A stretch of 64,000 nucleotides of DNA from Histoplasma ohiense (GCA_017607445.1 JAEVHH010000004.1:1116001-1180000), one strand, 5' to 3'. Positions 46,855 through 63,615 are shown, counted from the first letter of the stretch. A program made the numbers and translations. Notes: generated by a model not told the origin, from the sequence alone.

Positions 46855-47858
46855 TCATACGTAGCCTAAAGAAAGAGAAACATATCGAGCATTAGCAAAC
46901 CTGTATCCGGCAAAGAAATAATCACGACCCACAGCCTAGGGAACTTAATCTCAAAGCCGTGAAAGAAATAAGAAGAAGCAGTGGAAGAGAATGTATACCT
47001 TTCCTCGCACCCTGGAAGAAGAACCGAACAATAAACACCTGCAGCCCGGCCATTGTCATCATCATCATGCCCTCGATGAGGCTGAAATTGAAAATCCGCT
47101 GCTCAGTACTGCGCACAGTGCTGAAATTGCGATTTTCGCGCGTCCGGAAGTACTTCTGGTTACGGCTGATTGTTGACAGCTGAGCTGAGATCTTGAAAAT
47201 GGATTCTTCGACTGCAGACGCTTGTTCGGGAGGTGCTCCTTGTTTCGAAGGGAGTTGGGCCTTTATTTCGTTTTCGACCTGTAAGTGGAGAAAAGAAGCA
47301 TATGAGGATTAGATAAAACAAGATCCAGCACATTATTATACGGGGGTAAAGGTGGGAGGTGCGGAGAACAAAAAGCATACCGCAATCTCAAAATCTACCA
47401 TCTTTTCCGCAAACGTAGACATCTCATTGTCAAAGCAGAAGCGGTACTCGCCTACGGTCTCGGCGTTGAAGACGAAATCACCCTGTCTCTCTCTGTGCCC
47501 GTCGACAATTACCTTCTCATCGGGCCCCACGATTGAGTAATCGACATCGAAAGAGCCACCCGATTGGACCTGCCAAAATATAACACAGAATTCAGCCGCC
47601 GTTCCCATAACCTGATGCTGCGAAGAGCAACGACAAGCGATTCAACCCAGCGATCGCAATTGGCCCCTTATATCAAAACCCATTAAAGTAATCAGATATA
47701 CTTACCGCGAAATAAAATGCAATCTTCGCTGGCGGAGAATCTACATATGAGTAGAAGCAGGCCTTCTCACTCGCATCAAGCAAATATGTGAGTGCGGTCG
47801 CGGAGACGAGGGTGAGCCCATGGGCCAGCGAGCCCAGCACAACGGTACGTAGCCGCAT
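46855..47858 (-). CDS. p24 family cargo receptor (emp24/gp25L, Erp type)
   Basis: Four exons, 47858-47706, 47569-47381, 47278-46999 and 46865-46855, give 210 residues, the usual p24 length. p24 proteins cycle between ER and Golgi in COPII/COPI vesicles and help sort cargo such as GPI-anchored proteins. There is a signal peptide (VVLGSLAHGLTLVSATALTY), then a GOLD domain with the paired Cys in KACFYSYV and EYRFCFDN, a coiled coil (QLSTISRNQKYFRTRENRNF), and a membrane helix (MMMMTMAGLQVFIVRFFF). The cytosolic tail GARKGYV ends in the hydrophobic pair typical of ER-exit signals. The last exon is only 11 nt (one Gly completion, Tyr, Val, stop); without it the tail would be replaced by unrelated sequence. 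Confidence 0.9.
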
Positions 47859-48677
47859 TGTTCAAGTTCCAATGGGCCGGGGCTTAATGTGATATTGTGG
47901 ATTTGAGAGCGAGATATTGTTGCAAAAAGGGGAGGATGATGCTGTGTCGACAGCTACCCTGAATTTGGCCTATTTGGCCGGAACAGGGGCTGTATTTGCA
48001 TTGTTTGCATCGCTAACCAACTAGGTAACGCCAAGCTTTGGCAAATGCTTTCCTTGATAGCTAACTACAATGCCCCGTTGAGGCCATATATTGGCGACCC
48101 CCAGTACGTTTCTGCCACACCATGATTGTGGTCGGGGTTGCCAATATTTATGGTCTGGCACTGTACCTTAAGCATAGCTTGTCTTATCCAGGCATGAGCA
48201 GAAAGAAATTTGATGAAAAAGGAAGATAAAACAAGCAGAACGAACTAGAAGCGGTGAAAATCGATATATAACCCATTGCTCCCCTATCCTCCATTGCCAA
48301 CTTCCTAAATATCTGTACATGTATTTTTAACTCCGTGTGGGATGTAATTAGGATGCTGGCAAAATGCAATCCAGCAGCTTCTCTGTTTTTGGTTTGAAAG
48401 AGAAAAGAGAAAAGAAAGAAAAACGAAAAGTAACAAAAATTGGCAGTTGACTAGTTCCGTATCGCAACGAAGCAGAAAAGGAAAAACAATGTCGAGATAT
48501 GGAAGGAAAGACAAGATGAAGAAGTATAGAGATAGATATAAAGATAAAAATAAAAATAAAACGAATACCATTGATGATCAAGTTAAACCGCCATAGACCG
48601 TAAGAAAGAGAAGGAAATGAAAGGAAATGAAAGGAAATGAAAGAACATTAAAACGCCTGGCCTCTTCAATTATGCAT
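47859..48677. other. Intergenic
   Basis: Promoter of the p24 gene, then an A-rich 3' flank of UBP15 (GGAAATGAAA repeated three times near 48613-48642). No gene seen. Confidence 0.45.
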
Positions 48678-53131
<4,454 letters not shown>

Positions 53132-55109
53132 AGTGGCTACGGTTGGCCGTTGAAGGGGAAAGTTGAGGCACCACATGTGTGTAGTTTTCAGCGAAGGATT
53201 CGTTTGACTGCACTCACATTGTCCATTTGCTAGCAGTATATGGCTGGGGCAATGGCGGGAAGCAGCTCTCTGCCTCGTAGTCCCCAAAATTCAAGACACA
53301 GAATCAAAGAAACAGACGGGTAGGCACTTGTGTTGTCAGCAAATGTCGATGGTGCAACGAGTTCGAGTATGGAGAGTAGTTTGGTGTAGTTGGCGTAATG
53401 ACTTTTTTTTTGTTCTCTAGCTTACCTCTTTTAACTCATCGTTTGAGCGTCACAAGGCTGAGTGGCGGGACTTTCGGTCCTGAGAAGTCTATTGTGATTT
53501 ATCCTCTTCATCGGTCCAACCGAACACTTGTGAACGGTACCAGTATTTCTCTGCATAGCTTATTTATTCGACTTCATCAGCTTTGTGCTATTTTTCTACT
53601 TGGAAACAAGGCCGTTGCGGGTGGACACACTACGGTTCTGCCAACAACATTCAATCACTGATATCCAGCAGCATGATAAGATATATTCTCGATATTCTCA
53701 ATATTTTTCAAGAAATACATACCAGCGAAGCGGCTCTACCGCCAATATTAACTGTGTATGTGCTGGTAAGTGAGTGCTACAGCGGTGGACCGGTGAGCAT
53801 CCGCGAAGGATATTTGTCCTCTAGTTACTGTCCATTAACCATCGCCTTGTTTAGCTCAAGTGTCAAGCGTCAAGCTTCTATTTAACTTAGCACATAGTTA
53901 TCTCTTATTCGAAAACAGAATATATCTTGGTTCGGTCAGTTTTTCACCACATACTCTGTCTGGGTGTATCCAACTGCGGTGCAACATTTACCATAACTAT
54001 GTCAAAGCCAACTGAGATTAGTTACAGCCACGATGAGGTCTCATTCATTTAAGTTTCCTTGATTCAATGCTTGCAACACACATATCACCAATAGAAACCT
54101 TGATGGAGGAGTTAGAGTGACTGCTTTGCACTGAAAACCAAATGATCGGGCCATGGCATTCATTCAGCAAAGCATGGATTCAACCTGCGTCATCTATCCT
54201 CATCCATTGTAGCGAGGTTTCCCAGATCTGACAAAGACGTGAAACAGCATGATATCCTGCAAGTCTTCACAGCATTTACCTGAATTTGCACATATAACGA
54301 CATCTGCCTGGCAGAAGAAGCCTCAGATCTCATGTCATTCCACAATCGGTAGGCCGTCTTGGAGATTGATGAAGAGGGCCAAAACCAGTATTGAAAAGAG
54401 AGTAAAATCCAGAACAAAAGAATAGTGAGAACGAAGAGGGTTCAGGATCGAAGATTGCAAGCAAGATAAACATGCTTCATAAATATTGCAAAGATGGATC
54501 CCACCACCTTGAGACGAGATCCGTTTGAGGCCTTACTCCCCATTTATTGTCAAGAATTCCCAGTCAGAATTCATCATTATTTAGGGCCGAGATGATGAAA
54601 GTTTGCCTTCGCGTATGACCACCAGACCCATTCTCGAGGTGTTCCTTTGTGTAGATGATTCACGGAGGAACTTTGTAAGGGGTATTTTGTGCTTTGTCTA
54701 CATAAGGAGATTTTCCGCCTATCCCAACTGATACCAGGAGAAAAGCAGCTGAATCGACCAAATTGAACTACTATGTAGTTAGCAACGAAGAATCAAACTT
54801 GGCTGACCATAGGCTTCCTTGCCCATGAAGCCTCTTGGGCTCCGGCGTTTGCAAAAGCCGTCCCCCAATTATTGATAGTGGCACATCTTCTGCAACAAGA
54901 GACACGGGGTATCTTAACCTGATTCTTTACACTGTCTCCTTCTGTTTCACGCTGAAACTCGTGATTGGAGCTGCAGATGTCTGCCAGAACTCCATGTTGT
55001 GTCGTCCTTTCCCGTGTCAAACTGGAATCAATATGCGTTGTGGATGTTTCCGTCAATACATTGACTTTATAACCATACTGCATTGTTGCTGAGCGACTAG
55101 ATAAGACCG
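53132..55109. other. Gene-poor stretch
   Basis: 53132-53400 is the UBP15 promoter. The rest has only short frames without family similarity. Confidence 0.4.
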
Positions 55110-55783
55110 GTGGAAATTCTGCTAGGCCAAAGCAACGACAACCTACAGCTACAGCTACATCATACGACGCTGCAAAACGCCCCTGCTTCCGAAGTTTCAT
55201 GCTACGACTGGACCAGGAATTCCGGCTTAATGCCGGTAAAAAATGGGCCCCAGGTATTTCATTTCTCTGCCAACTTGAGAGCGGATTTGAAATTTCAGCG
55301 ATATACAAACCTCAAAAATTAATATGGGTACATGCTCTATGCATTGATCAGGACAGTCGCCAAGTGCGCTCACATCAGGTATGCGATGTGGGACATCTAT
55401 CGAAATGCCAACAGGTGCTAATTTTAATCCGAGAAGAGAAGAAATATACAGCTACATTATTTGAGATCATGCCTGGATTAACAGAGCATCGGGAACCAGC
55501 TATCAAATTTGTCAAAAGCGCTTGTGGAACTCCATTATTCGATGTATTCACTCGGCCGTACTCCAGACAGACATGGATCATACGAGAGTTAATTGTCCTC
55601 AAAAACAGCCTTTACGATATGTGGAGGCAGGAAGGCCGACTGGACTGCTTCCGCGGGGCTGCATACCACATTGTCCAAGTTGAGCTACACCAAGACCATC
55701 TATCCTACCTTGCACAATATTCTGTTCACTCAACGTGCAAACTAGGTAGAGCTCCGGACATTGACATTCTTATATTCGATTGA
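55110..55783 (+). pseudogene. Decayed HET-domain (heterokaryon incompatibility) fragment
   Basis: One frame (55110-55322) holds a HET start (FHFSANLRADLKFQRYTNLK); a shifted frame (to 55783) holds the core IWVHALCIDQD, RSHQV and RPYSRQTWIIRELIVLKNS. The halves align to the HET signature (LWVDALCIDQ; SRPWFSRVWVVQE) only if a one-base shift near 55320 is allowed. The N-terminal SYVWG is degraded to SCYDW and the C-terminal half of a normal HET protein is missing. Intact HET proteins trigger cell death on fusion of unlike strains. A spliced rescue was not found. Confidence 0.7.
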
Positions 55784-56052
55784 AACAAATGAAGCGTAGC
55801 CTAACGGCTTCGTAAAGGGTGTATGGTTAGGAATTAAAAATAACAACTAACAAATAACAAATAATAAATAATAAAACCAAAAACACAACACAGCAAACCA
55901 AAACGAAGAGAGGATCAAATTCCTAAGCTCACCAAACTCCAAGTCCGCTAGTATGCCAACCATGGTATGTCTATCGAGAATAATCAATCCCTTTCATCTT
56001 TCCAGTTGCCCAGCCAACTACAGGGCTCAACATACCCCCTGGAAAAAAGTCG

Positions 56053-58040
56053 TTAATTTCGGTTATTTGCTTTCTCCGCAATCGGAGACTTCAAATACTT
56101 GGGCCCAAATTCCAGGACAACCCACTGGCAAAACGCCGTCCAATCGGCTTCCCAAGTATTAAACGCATCAGCCTGCTGCTTCGGATCCATGCACGAATGT
56201 TCAATGCTCCATTCGGCCAGAATGCGACAACCATGGAGCGTGATGGAGTCGATGTGTAGGATGGTTTGATAAAAATCGTGAGAAAGTGAAGAGCTTATCA
56301 ATTACGAAGGGAATATTTGTGTTAGCCACAACGCCATCCACACGCACAACCATTGGAGGTGAAACTACCAGGGAAAAATAGATGAACAAATGGAATATAA
56401 ACACCTCAAGAACTTACCTGAAATACGCTGGATTATCACTATTAATCGTGCAGGGTACCGCATTTGCTAGAAGGATTGGTAACACATGATTCTTCATGGA
56501 TGGGCACAGATGCAGGATCTCATTGGAGATAGGGCAGATCTCCAGCGCAATTCCGCGCTCTCGGCACATTTGCATGAGTAGTGGGTGCTGGGGGATCGCG
56601 AAACCGTGGCCGATGCGCTTGGAGTCAAGAAGAATGGCATCGTAAAGGTTGTTGTCTGTTGGACCCTGACTCTCTAGGGTTTCTCCTGCGTGGAAGATAA
56701 ACGGGATATCCAAACCGAGGTTGGTGCATGTGGCTCTAAATTGCAGGAATAAGGGGAGGTAGTCGCGGATTTGGTTGCCGCGGCTTTCGCAGCCGACCAT
56801 ATCGAATCCTGCAAAAGCAATGATGATGTTTTAGTTAGGTTCACTGCAAAATGAATAACGAGAGGCCCTTTATTTATTAGGGTTAGACAGGTGGATATCA
56901 CGAACCGCAGATCAATTCTGGAAATTCTTGTTTTAAGGAGATGCAATCGTCGAGACACCAGGTCATTTCTTCGCTTTTGATAGAGCGGGGAGCACAGTAG
57001 ATTACTTTTAGTCCTTTGAAGCGGCTAGCACCGTTTCCATCGGCATCGAGTTGCTTGATTGTGGCATTGACTTCGTCCCGGATGATCTGCATCCAGGAGC
57101 GGTGATCTAATTGCCTCTCACCGTCATCGCTGACGATATATTTGTCGAAGAAGTTTGGTCGGACTTCGGCGTACATAATGTTGTCTTCGACGAAGCTGTG
57201 GATAGCTTTGCCGATGTAGTTTCGGAAAGCGGATTCATAATTAAACAACCCCTTCATCATCTGTGTGCGGCGGTTAAATAGATCCCAAACCCTAGGTATT
57301 TATTTAGTAAGACGATATTACCTGATCGAATAAAGGGGTAAAATAAAGTTGTTATCATACTCCTCCAAGTTTTGGTCAATCGCGTGCGCATCCTCCAGCG
57401 AAATAAGCAGTTTCTTCACCAACCATTCCTCCGCCAGTTCCCTGCCGCCAGGAAAATCCTCGAGAAATTTGGAATATCTCATCCAAGCTAGAGGTTCGTA
57501 ATTTGGGTCGAAAATGTCTGCTCCCTCGGTCGAATCTTGCAGCACAGAAAATGTTATTGCAGCATCATTCAAATTGTCATGCACATTCAGAGACCGAGTG
57601 CTCCGAATGAACATGCATTTGACATTGCGAGCCTGAGCGACAAGGAACGAAGGGTGGAGAACGGTGTTGAAATGGCAGTGCAGATGCGCTCCCTTGGGCA
57701 ACTCTCTGGCTACTCGCATCAAGTCACTACCGCGGTTGATCAGGTCAACATTTGCGAGGAAATGGTCTGAAGCGCCGGCTTTGAGGTATCTACTCCGTTC
57801 CTCGTCGCGGATAGCCTGCACAACCAAGGCTGCATCATTTTCGATCTTCGATGCTTTGTCAACTTCGCCGGCATCGAAGGCCAGTTCGAGCTCTTGCTTC
57901 CACAGCTTGTCGCGGGCCTCGTTATACCGGGCTATTAGTGACTGGGCGATGGAAGTTGAACTTCCCGTAGCGGATTGTTTGTCGCTCTGGGATTTCCTCC
58001 GATTGGGGAATGATGCCTGTGCCCATCGGAACTTGACCAT
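56053..58040 (-). CDS. Adenosine deaminase-related protein (ADGF/CECR1 type)
   Basis: Four exons, 58040-57322, 57291-56906, 56808-56418 and 56293-56053, give 578 residues; all joins keep phase. It likely deaminates adenosine to inosine. Metal and active-site motifs are HLHCH at 119-123, RRTQMMKGLFNYESAF, IFHAGETL, RIGHGFA, EICPISNE and NSDNPAYF (the second Asp of the usual DDP is Asn here, as I recall in several fungal members). I see no signal peptide from this start, in contrast to secreted animal ADGFs; a longer frame to 58133 starts MFSIYFPDA but is less natural. Intron 1 is only 30 nt (GTAATA...CTAAA...CTAG); reading through would meet TAA. Confidence 0.88.
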
Positions 58041-58776
58041 TTTGTTATTTATTTTCCTGGGGGTGAGATTGTTCGTTGTCCATCCAACACAGCTTTGCTG
58101 GCTGTGCGCATCAGGGAAATATATAGAAAACAAAGGTGAGCATCGAATGCCCAGTGAGGCGGTGCTTTCTATCCATTTACCGAAAATAATTTTTATTCAG
58201 TTTGTTCCAACCCCCGGCTGGCGTTTTGAGGGGATTCTTCCTTTGTCTTGCGTGATGGCAGATTCCCGTCACCAGCGGCCGAATTGTCAACAATCCACGG
58301 CGGATTTCAAGAAGTGGCTGATTCCAATCGAGATCCGAAGATTCTTCTCCATTTTGAGAACGGGCTGACCCGCATCATAAAACAAGAGCTTGAGTCAAAT
58401 CCAAAACTGGGGCTCCATAAACGTGTGGCTTTGAAGATTTCTAGCGTACCCTGGCATCCCTTTATCTTCAACGATTGGCCTTTGTTCACGGTCCGTTGGA
58501 GCACTAAACCAGCCACCGCCAGGGGTTCTAACACATATTAGATTTTGATAGGCTCGTCGTTGCTTTGTTCAAGCTATACACATGGGTTACGAGGGCTACA
58601 ACCCAGCGCCAACCAGGGCCGTCTGAGGATTGGAGCAACCTTTGCAGCCTACGGGGCAATATGACGGGTGAGATCAATCGAAGTCCAAGACGTGCTAGAG
58701 GCTCCGAAAAGTAGCTACTGTCTGCCCAAACTCTCCTCAAGTACAGAGTTGGCCAAATGAATTCAACAAATGCAAG
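58041..58776. promoter_or_regulatory. Divergent promoter of the ADGF and membrane-protein genes
   Basis: A 736-bp spacer between divergent starts. Some frames are open (58248-58541) but show no family signal. Confidence 0.4.
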
Positions 58777-59961
58777 ATGCTCAAATTCCCCGAGAAACGC
58801 AATGACTGGAGTCTGGATATTGTTAGCTTGCTCGCCGTCATTGGCGAAAGCGCCATGTCGGCACATTCCCAACCGCTAACGGCTTCAGTTCTTTGTCTGC
58901 TACCTCGTATCCTGCCTGCTCCTCAGGCGCTTTTAAGACACGAAAGGCCAACCCGCCTCCCCTCCATTCCTGCACATATTGTGAGCATCCACTCCGGCAC
59001 TCTCCTCGTGGAGCTTAACCATTTTGCAAATCTCCTCTACAGCATCGATCTTCCTAGCTTCAACATTAGAGAGATCCGGATCAAACATCGAGAAGGCTAC
59101 GAGGAAACTCTCAGCGACGAGAAAAATCTTAGAAATCGTGTTCTTAGAACGCCAAAGGGTGTGATTCATGCCAGGCGTTTTTCGCCCCTATCCATCCTAT
59201 CAGTTGCATCATTCTTGCTATCTATTGGCCTGTGTGTATGGGCTGTTATCCTCGAGGATGGCGTCGCAGTTGTTGCGATCGTGGTGGTGTCATTAACGTC
59301 TAGTATCATTGGATTATCCTCCATGTGGCACGCAAATTTGACGGTGCGGAAACGCAAAACGGTTGTGCCGGACGGTGACCTGGTTGTCCGGACGAGACAG
59401 GGAGCATTCATCATCATACGGTGTACGGAAGAGGTCGCCCGCGAGCTCTACACAGGTACAGAAGAATGTAGCTATGTCGTCGGCGACCAGATATTCCGCG
59501 CCCTAGTTGGGGTAGGCACATTCCTGCTTATGAGCGCTGTCATCCTGATGGGAAACTCTACTTGGACTATGCAAGCGGCACTCGGCGGTTCATACGTCTT
59601 CCTGAACGGCTGCTATCAGATCGCCGCACTGTTCCCCAAAGGCTGGCATTGGAATCTTATACGTTATGAGATGGAAGAGATCAGAAGCATGGAAGGTAAT
59701 ACATACACGCAAGCACTGTGGAAGGCCATTCATGTTTCACAGTCCACCGACTGGGTGCGGGTGAGCCATGCAGCTCCCAACTCCGAGGCATGGAGGGCGT
59801 GGATCGATCTAGCCGCGGAAAATATACATGACCCAAATTGGGATGCGCAGAAGGTGTTGGACGACCTGCTAAATGCAGAGATGAACGAGGCTGGATTTCA
59901 ACCTGTAAAAATGGGTGTTGTGAGGGAGGAATCACTCTCACCTAAAAGTGATGAGAAATGA
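58777..59961 (+). CDS. Multi-pass membrane protein, unrecognised fungal family
   Basis: A single exon of up to 394 residues; Met27 (58855, MSAHSQPLTASVL) is an equally good start. Four hydrophobic stretches are visible: ILSVASFLLSIGLCVWAVIL, AVVAIVVVSLTSSIIGLSSM, FRALVGVGTFLLMSAVILMG and AALGGSYVFLNGCYQIAALF. Between them lies a soluble part (DGDLVVRTRQGAFIIIRCTE; ELYTGTEECSY). The C-terminal ~100 residues are hydrophilic. No transporter or enzyme motif is seen; I recall similar uncharacterised proteins in Eurotiomycetes. Function unknown. Confidence 0.75.
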   Translation: MLKFPEKRNDWSLDIVSLLAVIGESAMSAHSQPLTASVLCLLPRILPAPQALLRHERPTRLPSIPAHIVSIHSGTLLVELNHFANLLYSIDLPSFNIREIRIKHREGYEETLSDEKNLRNRVLRTPKGVIHARRFSPLSILSVASFLLSIGLCVWAVILEDGVAVVAIVVVSLTSSIIGLSSMWHANLTVRKRKTVVPDGDLVVRTRQGAFIIIRCTEEVARELYTGTEECSYVVGDQIFRALVGVGTFLLMSAVILMGNSTWTMQAALGGSYVFLNGCYQIAALFPKGWHWNLIRYEMEEIRSMEGNTYTQALWKAIHVSQSTDWVRVSHAAPNSEAWRAWIDLAAENIHDPNWDAQKVLDDLLNAEMNEAGFQPVKMGVVREESLSPKSDEK

Positions 59962-60911
59962 TGATTATCTTTGCGTTTTTGCGTGATGACATTGGTTTAG
60001 CATTACTGTTTGATAGAGTTTTCGGTTTATAAATACTTGTCGGGTGCTTCGCACGCCCTTGCGCAAATTTGAATCATTAGCTCATGAACAAAGATATCGA
60101 GTTGAAGTTATCGGAATAAGCTCATTACTCCTCCTATCTACCATCTGGTCTACCATCTGGTCCAGATTTCCCGGGTTACTGAGGCTGCTGGGTCACTATT
60201 GGTACCATCAAAACCCCGGGAGTTGTCCACAGCCATGGCCAGGCATACTTGAGGCATTCTTGCAGACGAGCGCGGATTTTATTGGGCAAAGGAGATAAAT
60301 GCCTTTTTGATAAACGTCGCGGAGGGTCTGGTAGTAACAGTTAAGGAGTCCCGATGTCCAGAACCCAAATCTAGGCTCCCTCAGGTGAAGTCTTGCGGTC
60401 AGAAGTAACACACCACCATGCAATATATTCGCGGATCATAACATATCAAGTTGTTTGCTTGTTCAAGGCGAGGGAAAGCCTTGCAGTCCAGCCACTGCTC
60501 ACGGTGTTTGGTGCCCACATTCTTGCGCCCAACCACCCAAAATCCAAGAGGCTAGGACACTGTAAATCGGGACCCGCAGTATCAGTTGTTGTTCCACTCA
60601 CGGAAAATGGTATCCTGTTTGGAGACATGAATTCCAGACCGTGGTGGTTGCTTTTCTTCACGTCCCTTGCAGGATACACAAAGGCCATCTTATTATCTGT
60701 TCAAAGTTGCAATAGCAAACACAGTATTTCCAATCTCAGTTGGCTCTCGGATGGTGGAGTCACCAGGTAGGTTGTTTAAAAATCCGCTCGATTGTTGTAC
60801 TCTGCCGTAAAACCCAAGAAGCCCACTGGGCAAATGATCGCAAGGCGTACAAACTAGGATCCGGCATCCCTTGTTCAAATAGCGCCTTGTAACTATGAAG
60901 CTGCTGGCACC
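59962..60911. other. Intergenic
   Basis: No gene recognised. It ends in the left flanking 7-bp repeat of the foldback element. Confidence 0.45.
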
Positions 60912-61614
60912 TACGGCAGCCTATAAGCGACAAATGTGTCAAGTGGGTTTTTTATACTAGTGTTACAATGTACAGTACACACACCTATTCTATTTATTGA
61001 ATAGAGCTTTAACTAGTTATTGATTATTAGAAAGCAATGCATTGCTAGATATCATCTTCAATATATATCATCACTGTGATAAGATAGCACTATAATCACT
61101 AGATTATCCATAGTGAAAAGCCAACATAACCATTTGTGAAATGGTTGTGCTCATAATGATATATATACCCATGGGTGTGGTGCTGCCCACAGCGGGCGTG
61201 GCCACTGAACCCATCACTGATACACTGCGACCGCCAGCTGCAGCATAGTGGGGAACCACATCACTAGATATCATTGTCAATATATATATATATATATTAT
61301 ATACAGTGGTTTCCACACTATGGGCTGGTGGTTGCAGTGTATAGATAATGGGTTCAGTGTTCAGTGGCCACACCCATTGTAGGCCAGGCCACAGCAGATC
61401 CATGAATATATATATCACTATGAGCACAATGATTCAACAAATGGTCATGTTGACTTTTTGCTATGAATAATCTAGTTATCATAGTATCCGTACTAGCTTA
61501 TTATATCTAGCAATGATATCTTGCAATAATAGCTACAATGATGTAAATTCACTGTTGTAAAATGTACAGTACAGTACTGAACCCATTTGACACATTTGTC
61601 ACTATAGGCTGCCG
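60912..61614. mobile_element. Foldback (MITE-like) element with long inverted repeats
   Basis: The two halves are inverted copies. The left arm begins TACGGCAGCCTATAAGCGAC; the reverse complement of the right end begins CGGCAGCCTATAGTGACAAA. The match continues through TGTGTCAA-TGGGTT, TGTACAGTAC, CATTGCTAGATAT, CTAGATTAT-CATAG, CAACAT-ACCATTTGT, TTGTGCTCATA-TGATATATATA, GTGGCCACTGAAC and GAACCCAT to a centre of alternating AT near 61281-61303. A 7-bp repeat TGGCACC flanks it (60905-60911 and 61615-61621), as expected of a target-site duplication. No transposase frame is inside, so it is non-autonomous. Left and right arms differ at many positions, so it is not recent. Confidence 0.8.
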
Positions 61615-61621
61615 TGGCACC

Positions 61622-61970
61622 AGAAACCTGTGCCAATGGCGTTGGCCTTGGGGCCTCTGAGGTTCTCGAATCTCAGCGGGAGCTTGACAGGGAGAGCTGT
61701 TTAAAGTTTCGACACCGTTCTCACCGCCCAACGAATGACACATGCAACTCTCGGGTTATCAAACCGCCCGCATCCGCGCCCGCACCCCACAACCTTTTCA
61801 TCTACTCGATATCTCTCGCATCGTTTTTGGCCAGCATTACAGCAACAGTTTAGGATGATCTAATCACTGCGGACAATGAGTTACGGTGATATACACCTCC
61901 TTGAGCAGGCCCATGTCGAGCGTCTCTTGGAAACCATTCCCTGTGCGAGAGACGTGAATGGCATTCCAGG
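61622..61970. promoter_or_regulatory. 5' flank of the mitochondrial kinase gene
   Basis: About 350 bp between the foldback element and the start codon. An ATG frame at 61734 (MTHATLGLSNRPHP...) is upstream and not joinable in frame with the kinase. Confidence 0.35.
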
Positions 61971-63615
61971 ATGCTTCAGCGGCAATCAGTTCAATGGCGG
62001 AAAGCCATCCGGCTGAAAGCCTTTTTTGTGCAGACGAGGTTTATCTCATTTGACAAGCAAAGCCCTCCTCCATGGCGACCAGGCTCTGTCCTGGATGAGT
62101 GAGTAAATTCCTTGTTCTTCTGGTCCACATCCGCTTTTGCCCAGTATTTATTCAGGATTGGAGAGGATTTATTGTTAACAAACTAATTAAATGCCTTCTA
62201 GATGGGTTGAACGTGAAGTGAGACCGATCAGTTTACGCCAGTTGACTTTTTTTGGTCGCACAATAACCGAGTCTCGATTGATTAGCTCTGCAAACTATGT
62301 GCGAACAGAGCTTCCCACCAGGTCAGTGCCCATTCGGTCATATATCCGCTCGAAAGCAGGTTGAGGCCACCAATACCGATAAAGATCTAACTCAGTGCTG
62401 ACCTGGTCATTTTGCTAGAATCGCCCACCGTCTTCGAGACATGCAGAAGCTTCCTTATGTTGTTGTCACCAATCCGCACCTATCCCTCGTTTATGAACTT
62501 TACTACAAGGCCTTCGAGAAGTTCCGCGGTGTTCCCGAAATCAGAACCTTGGAAGACAATGACAAATACTGCGATATTCTACGATCCACACTTAGGGAAC
62601 ATTTAACCGTAATACCAAATCTTGCAATGGGTGTATTGGAGTGCCAGAACCTGTTGAACCCGGAAGAAATGGACCGATTTATGAATACTTTGCTGCGTGC
62701 GGTACGTCAGGGAGGCAAATTATCTCGGTTGTGCCTTTCTTTTTGTGGTGTTGAGAAATTTGGCAGGCTGATAATATTTCTCTATAGCGGATTTCTCGTC
62801 GAGTTATCGCAGAACAACATCTAGCACTCACAGATACATTCAATTCCCCTTGGCATTTTCCGGATTCAAAGGATCGGACAGACCTGAACTCGGATTTCGT
62901 GGGAGAGGTATTCCTGAGATGCAATGCGAAGGAGGTCGTTGAAAATTGCGGCAAACGCGCGACAACGCTGCTGAAGCAGGCACTTGGACCTGACTGTCGG
63001 GTTCCTGATGTGGTTGTTCAGGGTCACATGGGAGCAACATTTCCTTATATCCTAAGTCACTTGGAATATATTATCGGGGAATTACTACGGAATTGCTTCC
63101 AAGCAGTTATCGAGAGATTCGGCGGCAAGTCCGAAATGCCTCCTCCAATTGAAGTTTTGATCTGCGAGGCTCCACAACATGTCATCATTCGGGTTTCTGA
63201 TCAAGGGGGAGGCATATCTAGAGAAGCTTTTCCGTACCTATGGTCATTCTGCAAGGGACCCCATACTCAAGCCCGCCTTCACAACCTACAGCAAGTACCT
63301 ACCATGGCGGCGACAATGCAAGAAGTGAAAGTTTCCGGCACGAAATCGGATGAGCAGGGCGAATCCCATACCTGCTACTACACTGCAAATGGACATCCGC
63401 ACAGAGACAGCTCACTGGCATCCCTTAGTTCGCGCCCTCCAAATTTGCGGCTTGGGATGGGTCTGCCTATGAGTAGGGTTTATGCAGAATACTGGGCTGG
63501 CAGTTTGGAGCTGCATAGCCTGGAAGGGTATGGCGTCGATGCGTTCCTACAGATATCGAAACTTGGGAATAAGAATGAGCAGGTGACCACAAGAGCTTCG
63601 ATAGATGCAGTGTGA
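61971..63615 (+). CDS. Mitochondrial PDK/BCKDK-like protein kinase
   Basis: Four exons, 61971-62098, 62202-62321, 62419-62701 and 62788-63615, give 452 residues with all joins in phase. These kinases phosphorylate and switch off the pyruvate or branched-chain 2-oxoacid dehydrogenase complexes in the matrix. The N-terminus is basic (MLQRQSVQWRKAIRLKAFFV), as a presequence. The helical domain has SLRQLTFFGR and RTELPTRIAHRLRDMQKLPY. The GHKL ATPase domain has the N-box E275-LLRN279, the G1-box DQGGG at 315-319 and the G2-box GLGMGLPMSR-like segment (LRLGMGLPMSRVYAEYW). The insert before G2 is long and Ser/Thr-rich, a feature of fungal Pkp2-type members. I cannot decide between the PDK and BCKDK substrates. 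Confidence 0.88.

Noticed and set aside
54793..55308. 171-residue minus-strand frame
   Set aside because: No family signal and antisense to the HET fragment, which does have recognisable motifs.
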